NCBI GenBank assembly: GCA_963932465.1
Contig: OZ010791.1
Coordinates: 324,279,283 to 324,343,282, forward strand
Source of the DNA: Maratus speciosus
Taxonomy: Eukaryota; Arthropoda; Arachnida; Araneae; Salticidae
DNA: 64,000 nt
Direction: 5' to 3'
In this document: positions 43,886 through 56,056 of the stretch, in pieces
How positions within the stretch are numbered: the first letter of the stretch is position 1
Layout: each line of letters begins with the position of its first letter
Notes under the pieces: generated by a model
What the model saw: only the letters and a program-made list of their open reading frames with translations
The model's database searches: none
Told to the model about the DNA's origin: nothing
Translations under genes and position numbers: made by a program

Positions 43886-45184
43886 TATGATTACAAATAG
43901 CAGTGTTTTGAAAAGAGGTCATCGGAAACTCGCTATTATATTCAACAGATATTAAAATTTCATGTACATTTTATGTCACAAGACTTTAATTAATTATGTA
44001 ACGCAGGATAACTTAACACAGCATGACGTAACAAACGGGAACGGAATAAATGTAATCTTATTACATGTAATTTAAATAATTTTCTATTAATAAACCTTTT
44101 GTGTTCTGGTGGTTGAAGTGGTAGTGGACTAGCAACTCTGTTATAATATGTTTTGAATATGAACATTTATCCTGAACATTATTGAATGATACATTATTGA
44201 ATTATATGAACATTATTGAATGTGACCATTTATCCTGTGTGCGCAACAGCGACATCTGTACTTTCTTTTACACTGATTTTTCGAAGTGTGTTTGGAGCCC
44301 TCAGGATCTATGGTTTCTCGTTTTTGCTGTAAGTATATGCAAATTAGGCTTCGCTGCTCAATCTTCAGAGTAAAAAAGGAGAAGCAAAAGTCTGTATAGT
44401 CGGAGTCCTGCAGCCCTGATAAACAAGGCCTGCGTTGAATTATATAACTGGAGTTTTTGACACGTGCTAAACGAATCTTGCTGAGTAAGCAGTTGACTAT
44501 TGGTAAGCCACTTTAGAATATAATTTGAGAAATAAAGTTTGTTGACAACCATGGATTTTTAAGTTTAGTAAAATTAGATTGTGTTCAAGATTTTGAGTAA
44601 TTTTTGATTTAAAGCTAAAGCAGTTGTGAGGTTGGAAAATTGACATTGATTTGGACTATCGGTTATCTTCCGTAAAAGGAACTTTAACATTTCATTATCT
44701 GTTATTTTCAGTGAAGATTGAAGTAGTGTTCACCGCATAGTAAGGCTAAAATTAGTCAAGTTACTCTATCACGCACCTGCCTGCTCAGTTCAAATAAAGA
44801 TGTTTTTAACTTAAAAATCTTAATCATGAATAAACTGATAAATGAAAAAAAATGATGACTTGCCGGGTTACAAAGGAAGTTTTCTCTTGGTGGTGACAGT
44901 ATAATGATATTTTTCACTCGAGGGATAATAAGACTGCGAAATCCTTTTAAACTAATATCCGACCGACTAATAATATATATGAATGAATGCGGATTTTATC
45001 AGGCACGGTTTTTCCAGTAACAGCGCTCTAACCACTAGACAAGTAGGTTGACTGACGTGAGTTTGAATGTTCCTTAAAGATACATTTTTTGGCACAAAGG
45101 GAAACACATAAGTAAACCGTGTAGAATACTTTTCTCCCCAGAATATCAAGAAGAGAAATGTGATTAAATGCTTATCATCCATCA
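43886..45184. other. No gene recognised
   Basis: Short ORFs only, none with a motif I can name. Confidence 0.4.
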
Positions 45185-45197
45185 AGCATCCTGGAGG

Positions 45198-45437
45198 GTT
45201 GGGTTGGGTTGATTTTTGACGGCCAATTATCTACACGAGGGATATAGGCCCGGGGGGAGTGCCCTCCGTGGGGGTCTTTCTAAGGGAACCTAATCCGTAT
45301 TAACGCATGGAAGATCCACGGCTCGAAGAAAACCACGAAAACTCCGAACGATTAGGCCGACGGGCGCGATTGGGAGCGAACCCAGCACCTCCCGTCTACC
45401 AGCTTCGAGAGCAGAACCTCTCGGCCACTGGTGGGGC
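45198..45437 (-). mobile_element. tRNA-headed SINE with 13-bp target duplication
   Basis: On the minus strand, starting at 45437, the head reads GCCCCACCAGTGGCCGAGAG and contains an A-box (TGGCCGAGAGG) and a B-box (GGGTTCGCTCCC), the internal RNA polymerase III promoter of a Ser/Leu-like tRNA. The body includes GGAGTTTTCGTGGTTTTC and CGGATTAGGTTCC, resembling the conserved central block of widespread arthropod SINEs. The tail is (AACCC)n. AGCATCCTGGAGG flanks it at 45185-45197 and 45438-45450. The 88-aa plus ORF over it is spurious. Confidence 0.88.
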
Positions 45438-45450
45438 AGCATCCTGGAGG

Positions 45451-47099
45451 ATTAAAACTGACTGGGTTATGAGGTCCACAGAAACCGCAAATGTCGACTT
45501 GTTAGAAGGCTGGGGAGTTTTCTTAAAATTTACTGCAAGAAATGTTTTCAGGATTTCTTCAAATATAAATTAATTTTAATTAAATTTTAGAAGATTTAAT
45601 ACATCTAAGCATATGAATTCTTTTTAAATATCATCCTTTTTTTGCTTCTATTTTCCTGATTGTCGACGAACTATTATGGAGTATTCCAAACAAAGACATC
45701 CATAATATTTTTTAACAGATACAATGACCAATATGTTTTAAGATTTCTGATTCCTAATGCACCGATAAACATTTTAGCTTAGGAAACACTTTCTCTTCCG
45801 ACAAACATTTTCACGTTGGAAAGTTTTGTATTAGGATATTTTACAGCTAAAAGTGAAACAGATACCTTGCAGTCTCGATATCATAATAACAGATTTTCTG
45901 AATTCGAAGGTTTTTAATCGCAAGTTTTGCACACGCATTCCGTCAAGCATAAACATATTACCTATCACTGGTAAAATTTATTAGTGTTGAAACGAGGGTT
46001 ATGTCCAGTGCTAGTCCAGTGAATGTCCAGTTCCAGTAAAATGAGATAAAACTTTTACCTTATTAGAGTATAAAAGATTTGCATATCATAGAAAAATTTT
46101 TTACAATTTCCAGCAGAAAAATTTTATGACATATATCGCAATAAACAGCTCACTAAATAGGAAATATGTTCCGTAAATGGGAACAATACTTAATGCAAAA
46201 TATCCTGGAATTCATAATTCTTCAGAAATATTCATTATTTAGAAAAATTACCCAAAATGGGAGTTCCCTAAATAGACACTTCATTGTATTGAAATAATGA
46301 GGAAGAGCATGTTTTGTAATTTTAAAAATAAAAGAAAAAAAGATTAATTATTAAATGAAACTTATTTACATAGAAATTTAAAAAAAAATGAAACAAAATA
46401 ATAGTTTAGAAATTTATTATTTAATTTACTTATATAAATTAAATGAATTCATTGATTAATAATGTAATAATAATAATAAACGATAAATGTATAGCGATTC
46501 TTCTTTTAAATATAAGAAATTAATAATTATTTAAAATATTAAATTAAAATAAATAAATTGATAATATTCAAAATAAATAAACGTTAATGAAATAATGAAA
46601 TACAATTAAAAATTAATGATAACACAGGCCTGCGAGGAAAAAAATACAAGGGAATTGATAGCTGATCTTTATGTCTTTTGGGGGGATAATTTAAAAACAA
46701 ATAATGAAAAAATTCTATCACGTCACGTTTTCTTGAAAAATTCAATTTTAGTTGGATTTTTATGAACATTCCATCGTCCATGCGCCCTTATGGACCTGAT
46801 GTGCCAGTGCCTTTGCCTTCAATTGAATTGCAAAGTCATCTTTTCGGGGACATCAGACACGGAACATCCAGAGGTTTAAGGCTCCGATAATGAATATAAG
46901 CCCTTTGAAAGCGATTCACCTCAGTCCATCTCTCAGGTTGAACTTAGTGATCTGACTAGAGTCTGACCAGAATTCTTGGTCTCCAGATTGAAAGAAAAGA
47001 AATTTATTGGCCAAAAGAACCGCTTTTTATTAGTATAGGAATTGAGAAAAAGAATTTGTTAAGTAGTACTTTGAGGAGGGAGAGAACCTAGTCTATTGT
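45451..47099. other. No gene recognised
   Basis: AT-rich with many TAAT/AATAAATA words near 46400-46600. ORFs are short and unmotivated. Confidence 0.4.
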
Positions 47100-48005
47100 T
47101 CCGATGTTCCCGGATTGATGAGCAATTTTAATATCACATACGATAAAGATGAATGGAGACTGTTTATACATTCATCGAACAGGAGCCTTAAAGCTGTCCT
47201 TCTTCATCACGGAAGCCAGTATGCATCTGTACAGGTTGGATGCTCGGTGCATTTAAAAGAACGCTATTAAAACCTGAGTTACTTCCTCAACAAAATTAAA
47301 TATGCCGACCTCGGTTGGACCGTTTGCGGTGATTTGAAAGTTACCTCCATGCTTCTTGGTCAACAAGGCGGATACACAAAGTATCTATGTTTCATTTGTG
47401 ATTGCAACAGCCGTGATAAGACTCAACATTGGGTCAAAAAGGAATGGCCTAAAAGACAAAATCTTAAACCAGACACTAAGAATGGGATTTGGAACGGCTT
47501 AGTTGTAATTTAAGAAATTGCCAAAAAATATATTGTTCCAAAAGATTGCAATTATTTCAAATACCTGTGCAAAAGGTTTCCAGGTTTATCCGGGGTCAAG
47601 TTGAAAGAGGGAACCATTGTTGGTCGAAATATCCGCAAGCTTATGAAGGATAAATAATTTGAGACTAGTATGACAACAAAGGAAAAAGAAGCTTGGGTTG
47701 CCTTCAAAGATGTCATCAGTAAATTTCTGTGTAATTACAAGGATTCTGACTGTAAACCAATTATAATGAATATGATGGACAAATTGCAAGCATTGAGTGT
47801 CTCCATAAGTGGGAAAATACATTTCCTTCACTCATATGTGCACTTTTTTATCAAGACATCAAAGATATGGGGAGCTCAAAAGAAAGATGGGATAAGATTT
47901 TGCTCGCCGTCTACTGTTGGATGTTAACACGAACACGAGATAGGCCTGAGATTGAACATAAAAGAAGAACATCAAAAATAAGTTTCATAGAAAAAGAGTA
48001 CGTAC
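47100..48005 (+). pseudogene. Broken copy of a transposon-associated arthropod/cnidarian-type protein of unknown function
   Basis: One frame reads AVLLHHGSQYASVQVGCSVH, then, after an in-frame TAA (47268-47270), KYADLGWTVCGDLKV, LLGQQGGYTKYLCFICDC, HWVKKEWPKRQNLKP. A TAA at 47511-47513 follows, then FKYLCKRFPGLSGVKLKEG, IRKLMKDK, a TAA at 47655-47657, EKEAWVAFKDVISKFL, and HFLHSYVHFF. After a frame change come DIKDMGSS, WDKILLAVYCWML. From family knowledge, intact proteins with the same block order (GQQGGYTK, HW..K.WP, HFLHSHL, MADYCW) occur in high copy in many arthropod genomes and look mobile-element encoded. CX2C spacing in CFICDC suggests a zinc site. At least three stops and one frameshift make this copy non-functional. 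Confidence 0.7.
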
Positions 48006-49038
48006 TTAAATAGAAACTTTTTTGTTTTGTTTTGTTTTTTGCTCAGTGTAAAATTTTTTGAAGCTTTCATGTACAACCACTAAAAACCACTGTTGCCAGA
48101 TAGTAGATTCAAAATTGTTCGAGAGAATTCTTTTTTAAATAGGATTTTAGAAAAAATATCGATATCAATTTACAAAAAACATGATGTGATGGGAGAAAAT
48201 GGAGGTCATTTTCGAAATTAGCACACCAAATAACATAAGAATCCGCGAAAACTTCTCTTGTATTTTTCAAAAATTTCAATTTCGCAGGCCTCCGTAATTA
48301 TCTGATGTATTGAAATATAAAATTAATAGAACAATTAGACATATAATCGTAACTCGTTAAAACTTCGAATTCTTCTTTTGTTCACAAAATCATAGTAAGT
48401 ACTACAGTGAAAGAATCACTCATGAGATTGAGCCAGTACTGTGACTTTTCAGGTACGTTCTCAGTAATGTCATCTTAGGATGTTGCATAATAGGACATTC
48501 CTAGGAGATCTGTTCTGATGAAATATACATAAATTATCTTACTAGGGAAATCTTGATAATATTGATTTAAAATCGGGAAAATTTTGGGATACAATGAGGA
48601 CTTCAAGTGGTATTGGTGGTTTTTGTGTTATATGGGATTAAAGATTTTTATAGAGCTTGGTAAAAATTTGAGTTTTATTCCAGAAAAGTTAAATTTTAAA
48701 TGTTTTTCATTATACAGTTGAGTTCAAAATATTGATTTAACCTTTAAATGCGCGGTTATTTTTTTTTTAATTTTGTCTCGAAAAGATTATATATGATTCT
48801 CTGAAAGGTTTTATTATTAATTAGGTTAATTAGGAAAAATAATGAAAAAAATCAGAGATACATTTTTTTATATAATACGCCAATGTTTTCTTTTGTTGCA
48901 CATCTGCAATGTAAGTAAAAACTACTGTCGTGTGGCTGTTTTACGCTAAAATATTGAAAATTAATAAATATTTTAATAAGTATGTCTCCAAATACCTTAT
49001 TTTATATACTTATTTATTTTATAAAGCTTAACCTTTAA
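48006..49038. other. No gene recognised; one TTAA-type left end at 48737
   Basis: TTAACCTTTAAATGCGCGG near 48736 resembles the left end of the element at 55225, but I see no matching right end. Otherwise AT-rich sequence without motif-bearing ORFs. Confidence 0.35.
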
Positions 49039-49278
49039 CCCTTTAACTCCAATGATATAAAAACGTTCTAGAAATTACATAGTCCAGAAAATCTGACTTT
49101 ACACCAGAAAGTTACAATGGTTAATTTTGCTTTATATTTAAATACGGAAAGTCTGTTATTATTTAAAGCAAATATTGTTATTTTAATTTCCTGGTGTGAA
49201 TTATTATATATGAATAAAAAAATATAATAAATCCAAAACACTGTTGTTTGCATATAAGCAAAGCCTCACACTAAAGTG
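49039..49278. mobile_element. Possible TTAA-flanked MITE (240 bp)
   Basis: TTAA at 49035-49038 and 49279-49282 border weakly inverted ends CCCTTTAACTCC and CACTTTAGTGTG. Agreement is limited to a handful of bases. Confidence 0.35.
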
Positions 49279-49476
49279 TTAATATATGGGCATTTTAAAA
49301 CTTTACATTTACATTAACGAATGGTTTCAAACAATTAATATCCTTGTAAACTGTTTCACTATTTGCGTGTTTCAAAATATGTTATATCATGTGCCCCACG
49401 TGAACTAACGATTTATGTTTTAATAAATCGTAAAATTATGTCCTATGCGAGTCATTTTGAGTTAGCAATAAACAAT

Positions 49477-49482
<6 letters not shown>

Positions 49483-49511
<29 letters not shown>
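49483..49511. repeat. A29 tract
   Basis: Uninterrupted run of A. No retrotransposed gene body could be recognised upstream of it. Confidence 0.9.
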
Positions 49512-49768
49512 CAGACTGCGTAAAAAGCGAACTAATTAATTATTTCTCATCAATGTGAAACTATTTTTTTTTCAATTCCTACTATTAGCTCACAGTCTCG
49601 CTATATATATATCTTGTTAAAATTTTCAATTGTTAATAAAATACTTATTATTCATCCAATCAAGCTCAAATACATTTTTTTAACTTCTAGTGGATGACAC
49701 TTGATGTTAATCCAGATTTTTTCAAATATTAATTCATTAATTAAATTAAATTAATTAGTTTTCAATAA

Positions 49769-49850
49769 TCGAGAGAGCCCTCTTCTTGATCAAGGTATTT
49801 TAAGACCATGAGAGCCCTATTCTTGATCAAGGCATTTTAAGCGCCACTCA
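49769..49850. repeat. Tandem pair GAGAGCCC..CTTCTTGATCAAGG, related to the Tc1-like element centre
   Basis: GAGAGCCCTCTTCTTGATCA and GAGAGCCCTATTCTTGATCA are ~44 bp apart. Both match 1303-1345 (CGAGAGAGCCCCCTTCTTGA) and the following CGCCACT word. This suggests a shared source element. Confidence 0.6.
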
Positions 49851-50169
49851 AGAGGAAAGAAGAATGGGAGAGAAAAAATTCTTTTATTGACCTGAGTAGT
49901 AATTGACTTAAAATATTTTTTTTTATTACTTACCTATTTTTTATTTACTTGTATTGATGGCTTTTAAGTTGTGTTTAATTGTTAGTTCGTATCTATAAAC
50001 ACTGTTTTGATGAGGTCTATAGATGTCTATGATGGTTAGAGTTAAAGTAAAGCTAGAGATCCTACATACACAACTTGCAGATTGTATAATATTTTAACGG
50101 AACTTCTGACTGTAAAATAGTCAATGAAACATCGTCTTCATTTTGAAAGACCTATCCAATGATATGCCA

Positions 50170-50390
50170 CGCAATAGGGTGCGTAATTTTCTTTCCTCTC
50201 TGCAGCCATTTTGAATTTATAAAAACAAATCATAGCCTATAACCATCGGGCCGTTAAGACAAATTGATAGAAACCTCATTCATTAAAATCCATCCAGCCG
50301 TTGGGATGTTTAAATCGTATAAAGAAATCCACATACACAGATACGCGTGAAACACATAACCCTTCTTTTCAGTCGGGTAAAAAAATCTGA
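50170..50390. repeat. Possible LINE/SINE 3' end (RTE-like tail)
   Basis: AAAATCCATCCAGCCGTTGG, CACATACACAGATACG and AACCCTTCTTTTCAGTCGGG in this order resemble the 3' ends of common arthropod RTE-type retroposons. No coding part is adjacent. Recognition is by general pattern only. Confidence 0.35.
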
Positions 50391-53300
50391 ATGTCACGTG
50401 GAAATAGGAACGTCTCACAACCCCGATTTTATGTCATTTGAAAAGGTATTTTCTTAATCATATACAAAATGAAGTACTTCTGTAAACACACAAATATTTA
50501 TCTATTTGTTTGAGGTTTTTTTTTAAATCTTAGTATAAAAATGTTCTATAGGAAGCAAATTTTATGAAACAATGACTTAATCAGCAAACGTAATCAACCT
50601 TACTATTCAATGATTAATCTGTTAAAGCAAAGATGAAACGTGGCTGCGTCATTAACTTATTTATATATCTGTGGATACGGTAGTGACCGCGCCAAGTCGA
50701 GAGAGCTCAGCCTTAAGACTCCTTTTTTGGAAGCAACTCAGGATACTTTTGACACCCCCCCCCTCTCTATATCTTTGTGCTGAAGTTCCCCAAAAACTTG
50801 AAATTTCGTTTATTTAAAGTACGTTGCAAACGAAACCAAGTATTCAAATCTCACGTTTCTATCTTTTCTAGTTCTAAGGTAAATGAACTCAAAGTTTCTA
50901 TTTTTAGACACTGACTGACTGATTCACCGATCATGAAAAATCTGAGGAACGATCTGCACCCCGACAAATTTGAAATTTGGTATTAAGGTAGTGCATAATC
51001 CGGAAAATTCGAGAAAAATTGAAAAATCGTAAAAATTGAAAGAAAATTCGAGAAATAGAAAATAATTTTTCCAGATTTTTCAATGTTGTCTTTCTTTGCA
51101 TCCTAAACACTACGTTTATAGAAAGCATCAATCATCTACGGCTATGAGAGTAAAACTAAGATGTAAATTTATGTATCCACAGCCATAGCTAACACCTTTT
51201 CTGGAAGCAACTCCAGATTTTATTTTCCATAATCAGAATTCTCGCCAATACTGTTGGTCATTAATCATCAACACCATAAAATTGGAATTAACGGTTTGTC
51301 TTCTATACTAAATCGAGCACAAAATAGCTGGATCCTAAATACGGTAAAATTCGTTTTAATTGACTAAAACTAATAATAATAATAATTGATTTTTCCAAAT
51401 ATTGATTTGGTGAATTTAAATATTTTCATAAAGATTCTGTAAATGTGCTAAGAATTCTTGATGCATAATAGCCCTTATATTTTTTGTATATATAAAACCA
51501 TTGCCATATTATTACAAACATTGCTATAATTTGATGCTATGGCGATACACCATGGCGCAAAATTTGCAGCAATTGTAAAAGCAAGAAAATTTTTCGCTAT
51601 ACTTACCACATTTTTGCCGAAACAGCTCACATTTGCGCAAACTATTGAGGTGGAAAATAATTGTTGAAAAAGAAGAATTTTAATTTTTATAAAACATGGA
51701 GAATATCATTCAATAAATGACTGACATAATCGCATACATAAAAAAAAATGCATTTTTATAAATGAAAATTCAAATTCCATGTGGTATACGAAGTTTTTTT
51801 TTTAATTTGTTTTTAATTTGAATGAACTCTTCGTAATTCAAAATCTGAATTTTACATCGTCCCACATCCCCAGAAAAATGACATTATATTCAAAAGAAAA
51901 CGAGCGATTTTTTTAATTTAAAAATCAACCATGTCATCACTTTCGCTCACTATGATCACTTTCGACTTGTCACTTTCGACCGTGCTCAGACTACGAGCAA
52001 TAGATACATGCATATTCTCCATAATTTGTTGATGTTTTGCAGTTAGTAATTTTCCCTTTTCTATATTTATTGAAAAATAAATAAATGTTGAAAAAAAAAA
52101 CTACCGATCGATGCTCAATATACCAAGTACTAAAATAATTTTATTTAAAAAGAATTTTTATTATGAATTATTTTAAATTTGACAGTATAAAGGTTTGAAA
52201 GTTTATTATAAAATTCTTTTATTGGCTGTCTGCTAAAAACAGATTGGTTGTAAGTGTCATCTATCGAGAAGAAAAATAAGTGAATTTCAAATGATGTTGT
52301 TGCGTAAAGTTTGATACTAGATGGCAGTATGCATCTTAAAAATTGCTAAAAAGATGCGGTGAAGGAGGAAACGCAAAATTATATGACATTCCAAGGAATC
52401 TAAGTCTTAGGGGACCTCTTATAACTTTCTCTGGTTACACAAAATCTCCTTTAGGAAAGCTATCTAATACAGAAGTGAAGAAGCTCTTAAGGTCACTTAC
52501 TATGATATATTTGTGGGATTTACTTATGCTGAGCTTACCCCCCAAAAATACTAAAATTCCACGATTCCACATTATTTGAAATACTAAAAAGTATAAGTAA
52601 CAACACAACTTGGTCGTGGTGTATTGTCAAGTCGTTTGCTTTCTCTGCATTTTAAGTCAAAAGAAGGCAGATTACTCGAAATTTCGTAATATATATGTGC
52701 ATTTCCAGAAGATACAGTTTGTTTACTTCCATCAAGAAATATGTGCCAACAATTAAACAGTGTCATCTTAATAGCTATCCCAGACAGAGAAACAAATCTT
52801 GAAGCTTTAGAAAATATAGATTGTCAAAGTATCTTTCGAAAAGGGAACGTGAATGTAAGAAAACGTATGATGATGCGCTTCTATGACTGCAGGAGTATGG
52901 GAGAAGATTGTGATAAAAGTAAGAGCAAGAGTGATGTTGAGAAGTAACATTGGTGTGATCTTGTGTTTAGTAAATAATTCTATCGCTGTTGTATAAGGTA
53001 TAAAACTGGATCCTGAAATAAGAAAATAGTTAAAAGAATAATAATAAAATTTAGCAACGGACATATTCTTGGACTAGCTCCGGCCAAGACTAAATTTGAA
53101 ATAATTATTAGACATATGTCCATTGCGAACATTTTCCAATATGTGTGGCATATGCCATAATTATAGATAACAATCAAGACTCCAATTTGAATAGCACACT
53201 TATAGACATAGGCTCTTCGGTATTCTCCTGCGGTCAAGCTTTTGCAGCACTATCAAAATAAGACTTCCAAGCGGACTGCATCTAATTAATGTTGATTACC

Positions 53301-53930
53301 AGCTGTGTCAAACCTCACGAATCCGCCCTAATAGCATATAATTAACTCAGATGCACATACCGCCCAGATTTGTTCAGTATCTTTCATTCAAAGTCACTGA
53401 GAAGGACAAAAAAAAAACAGAAAGTGGGCTTGCCGAAAACCAGTGGATGATGTCCAAAAAGAACCCGAAGGCAAGAAAATAAGGATTCATTACAAAAAGA
53501 AGTGAAATTCGGGCAAAAATATCTCATGTAAAAAATTGGTGAAGTCTCTCGACTCTTTAAGTTCTGAGATCATATAGAGACAGATTTAGATCACTTATTA
53601 AATCTGACATTTTAATTCACGAATTTATGCTAGTCTCTATACCTTTAGTTAATGATTATCGACAGATTATACACAGCATGATAATTTAACGGTTGTTCTT
53701 TACATTTTAATAAGCGCGTTTATTAATAAAATATTGTATTAAACAATATTTATAAGAGCACTGAATGTATATGTATTTGTAGCGTAACATAATTTTACAT
53801 AACATTGTAAGCCCTGGAGCGAAAACTTACTTGCAGTCAAGCTAGCGGTGTAGAGTTTTGGGGGATTTTCTTCCTATGTCTACGAGACAGACCTCTTTTT
53901 GAAAAAAAAACCTCCAACCAATTCATCCAT
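50391..53930. other. No gene recognised
   Basis: ORFs at 52343-52579 and 52741-52947 are moderately protein-like (for example GPLITFSGYTKSPLGKL) but I know no family for them and see no supporting splice or promoter signals. A short dispersed-repeat phrase ACTGACTGACTGATTCACCG lies near 50911. Confidence 0.35.
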
Positions 53931-53937
53931 CCCTTAA

Positions 53938-54137
53938 CCCCTTGGTGACGAGCGACCGGTATTCGTGCCGCGTAAGTTGCTCAGCATCAGTAATTATTCT
54001 CAACAGTAAAATTTTATTGTAAATTTTGCCTTATTTAAACCGAGCATTTTCCCGATTCAATTAGGCAAAAATTTCTGTTCCAAAAAACCGGTGATTAAAG
54101 ATTAAAAATTCTGTAAAAGACGCTCGTCCCGAAGGGG
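53938..54137. mobile_element. TTAA-flanked MITE (200 bp)
   Basis: CCCCTTGGTGACGAGCGACC and the inverted right end CCCCTTCGGGACGAGCGTC are bordered by TTAA (53934-53937, 54138-54141). No ORF. Confidence 0.8.
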
Positions 54138-54141
54138 TTAA

Positions 54142-55220
54142 GCTTCTAGCTTTCGCTTTCATTATAGGCCTTAATCAAATAAGCCCATTCCAAGTCAAAA
54201 GATAGTGAGGCGAAATAGGGTGAAACTTCCTGTTCGGAAAAAAAACTGGCAGAAGCTTGCCACAGCGGTAAACAAGTTCAGGCGATGGTGACAAGTATTT
54301 TTCAAACTCTGTGCTACAACTAGATAAACAGATTTTAGTTTCTATTACCACACAGACCAGGTTACATGGAGCGTATTTTGACTATATATTCTATAAATGC
54401 TTAGAAATGCATAAAGATGTAGGAAATACATAAAAGATGATTTTTCCATACGAGTTCTTAATTTTAAAAAAGCATATATAGATTTAAGCTATTTAAAAGA
54501 TATATAACCGTATAAAACCTTAAGAAAAAAAGGGCGAAGCCTATTTCCGTTTATAAAATATTCTGTAATGTTTTAGGGTGCATAAATTAAAATTCAGCGA
54601 ACAGTGTTAAAAACAAATGCTAATTAAGAAATAAAAATTATCTCTATTGCTAAAATATACATTGTACAATTATTGATTTTCTGAAGAAAAAAAATTCTTT
54701 AATGCTTTGAATAGTTAAAATTTTACCCAATATGTGTATTCATACAGCAAATTTTTTAAAAAATGGATTTTTGTCGGTATTATAGTTTTCTATATCCCAA
54801 ACACTTACAAATAAGAAATAAATGCACAGAACTACGAATATTACAGACCGAGTTCTAGGTGAGTGCAAAGACTCCGCCATTCAAGGTAAAGGATGATATT
54901 GTCTAGGTTTGAAATTTTAGCTACTACATCTGAATTTATGAGAGCCTGATTAACGCATAGGAAAACACTTGACATAATTTATAAACAGTTATCGTCGAAT
55001 TAATTAAATTCATATTTCAATATGGCGAAATATTCTGTTCGGGAAACTGGCTGAAGTCTAATTTCGGAAAGATTTTATCCCAAAGAGCGAGTCTGTTCAT
55101 TACCAGAGAAACTGAAAAATATGGGTACTACTTGGTTATCCGGGCGACTAAATATCTATCGCCAAGCTATAAGATTAAATGCCAATAATGGTTCATCGTA
55201 AATGTCACATTCCCTTGACT
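54142..55220. other. No gene recognised
   Basis: Similar phrases GGCGAAATA...GAAACTGGC.GAAG occur near 54210-54260 and 55024-55060, hinting at another weak repeat. No coding signal. Confidence 0.35.
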
Positions 55221-55224
55221 TTAA

Positions 55225-55734
55225 CCCTTAAATGCATGATTTTTCAAAAGTCTTTGTAATAATGTTTTTAGGCTTTCATTTTTTAAATAAATCATGGGAA
55301 AAATACTTTTAAAAAATTATATTTCGTTTTAAGTATGGTTTACAGCTAAAAAACAATTTGTTACTAATCGGAAATACTGGTCTTTAATTGAAAAAATTAT
55401 TTTCCTTGATAAAACTCTATAATATTAAACACACAAGAATTTTAGGAACTATAATAAGAAATAAATTTTACTTTCTCATTGCGGAACAAAATAGGGTATT
55501 TCGCAAGCTTCCAAGCAAAAGAAAAAGAGCAAGTAGCAACAATTGAAAAAATAAATTTATCTTTATTCTTAAACAGCACAAGTGTTGCCATCTAGATATT
55601 GAAATTCGATTTAATAATATTTTCAGAATGTATTTTATTGGCAACATTAGGCATTATAGCTTCAATATTATACTAATGGTATTTTAGAGCCTAAATTGGG
55701 TATGTTGCTGAAAACAACAACCGGCATTTAAGGG
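55225..55734. mobile_element. TTAA-flanked element (510 bp)
   Basis: CCCTTAAATGC at both ends, inverted, bordered by TTAA (55221-55224, 55735-55738). The interior has no recognisable ORF. Confidence 0.78.
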
Positions 55735-56056
55735 TTAAGCAAGTTACACGTGTTTACGTCATCAAGTGATTTTTATTTCGGCGTTTTATTTGTATTTTTA
55801 TTAATGTTATACTAATTTATTTGTTCTTTCGTTATTTAAAATAAAAATTACGTCAATTTGTATAATTTGGCGAGTGGTTTGGCGATTTATATAATTTGGT
55901 GAAATTGATCGACGGGATAGCAAAGTAGTACCAAAATATATTACAAAAAATCAAAAGCGTATGCTTAGATCTTTTATTGTTAAAAACATACTGGCAGATA
56001 TACCGAAAAAAGTACATTAAAAAAAGAAGCATCTACAAAACACTGCCGATCCTATA

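Noticed and set aside
45300..45440. tRNA gene suggested by A- and B-box
   Set aside because: The promoter boxes belong to a SINE head with a non-tRNA body, pentamer tail and flanking target duplication; no cloverleaf-complete tRNA is present.
52343..52947. ORFs with moderately protein-like composition
   Set aside because: No recognised motif, no splice or promoter support, and lengths (68-78 aa) expected by chance in a 64-kb window.
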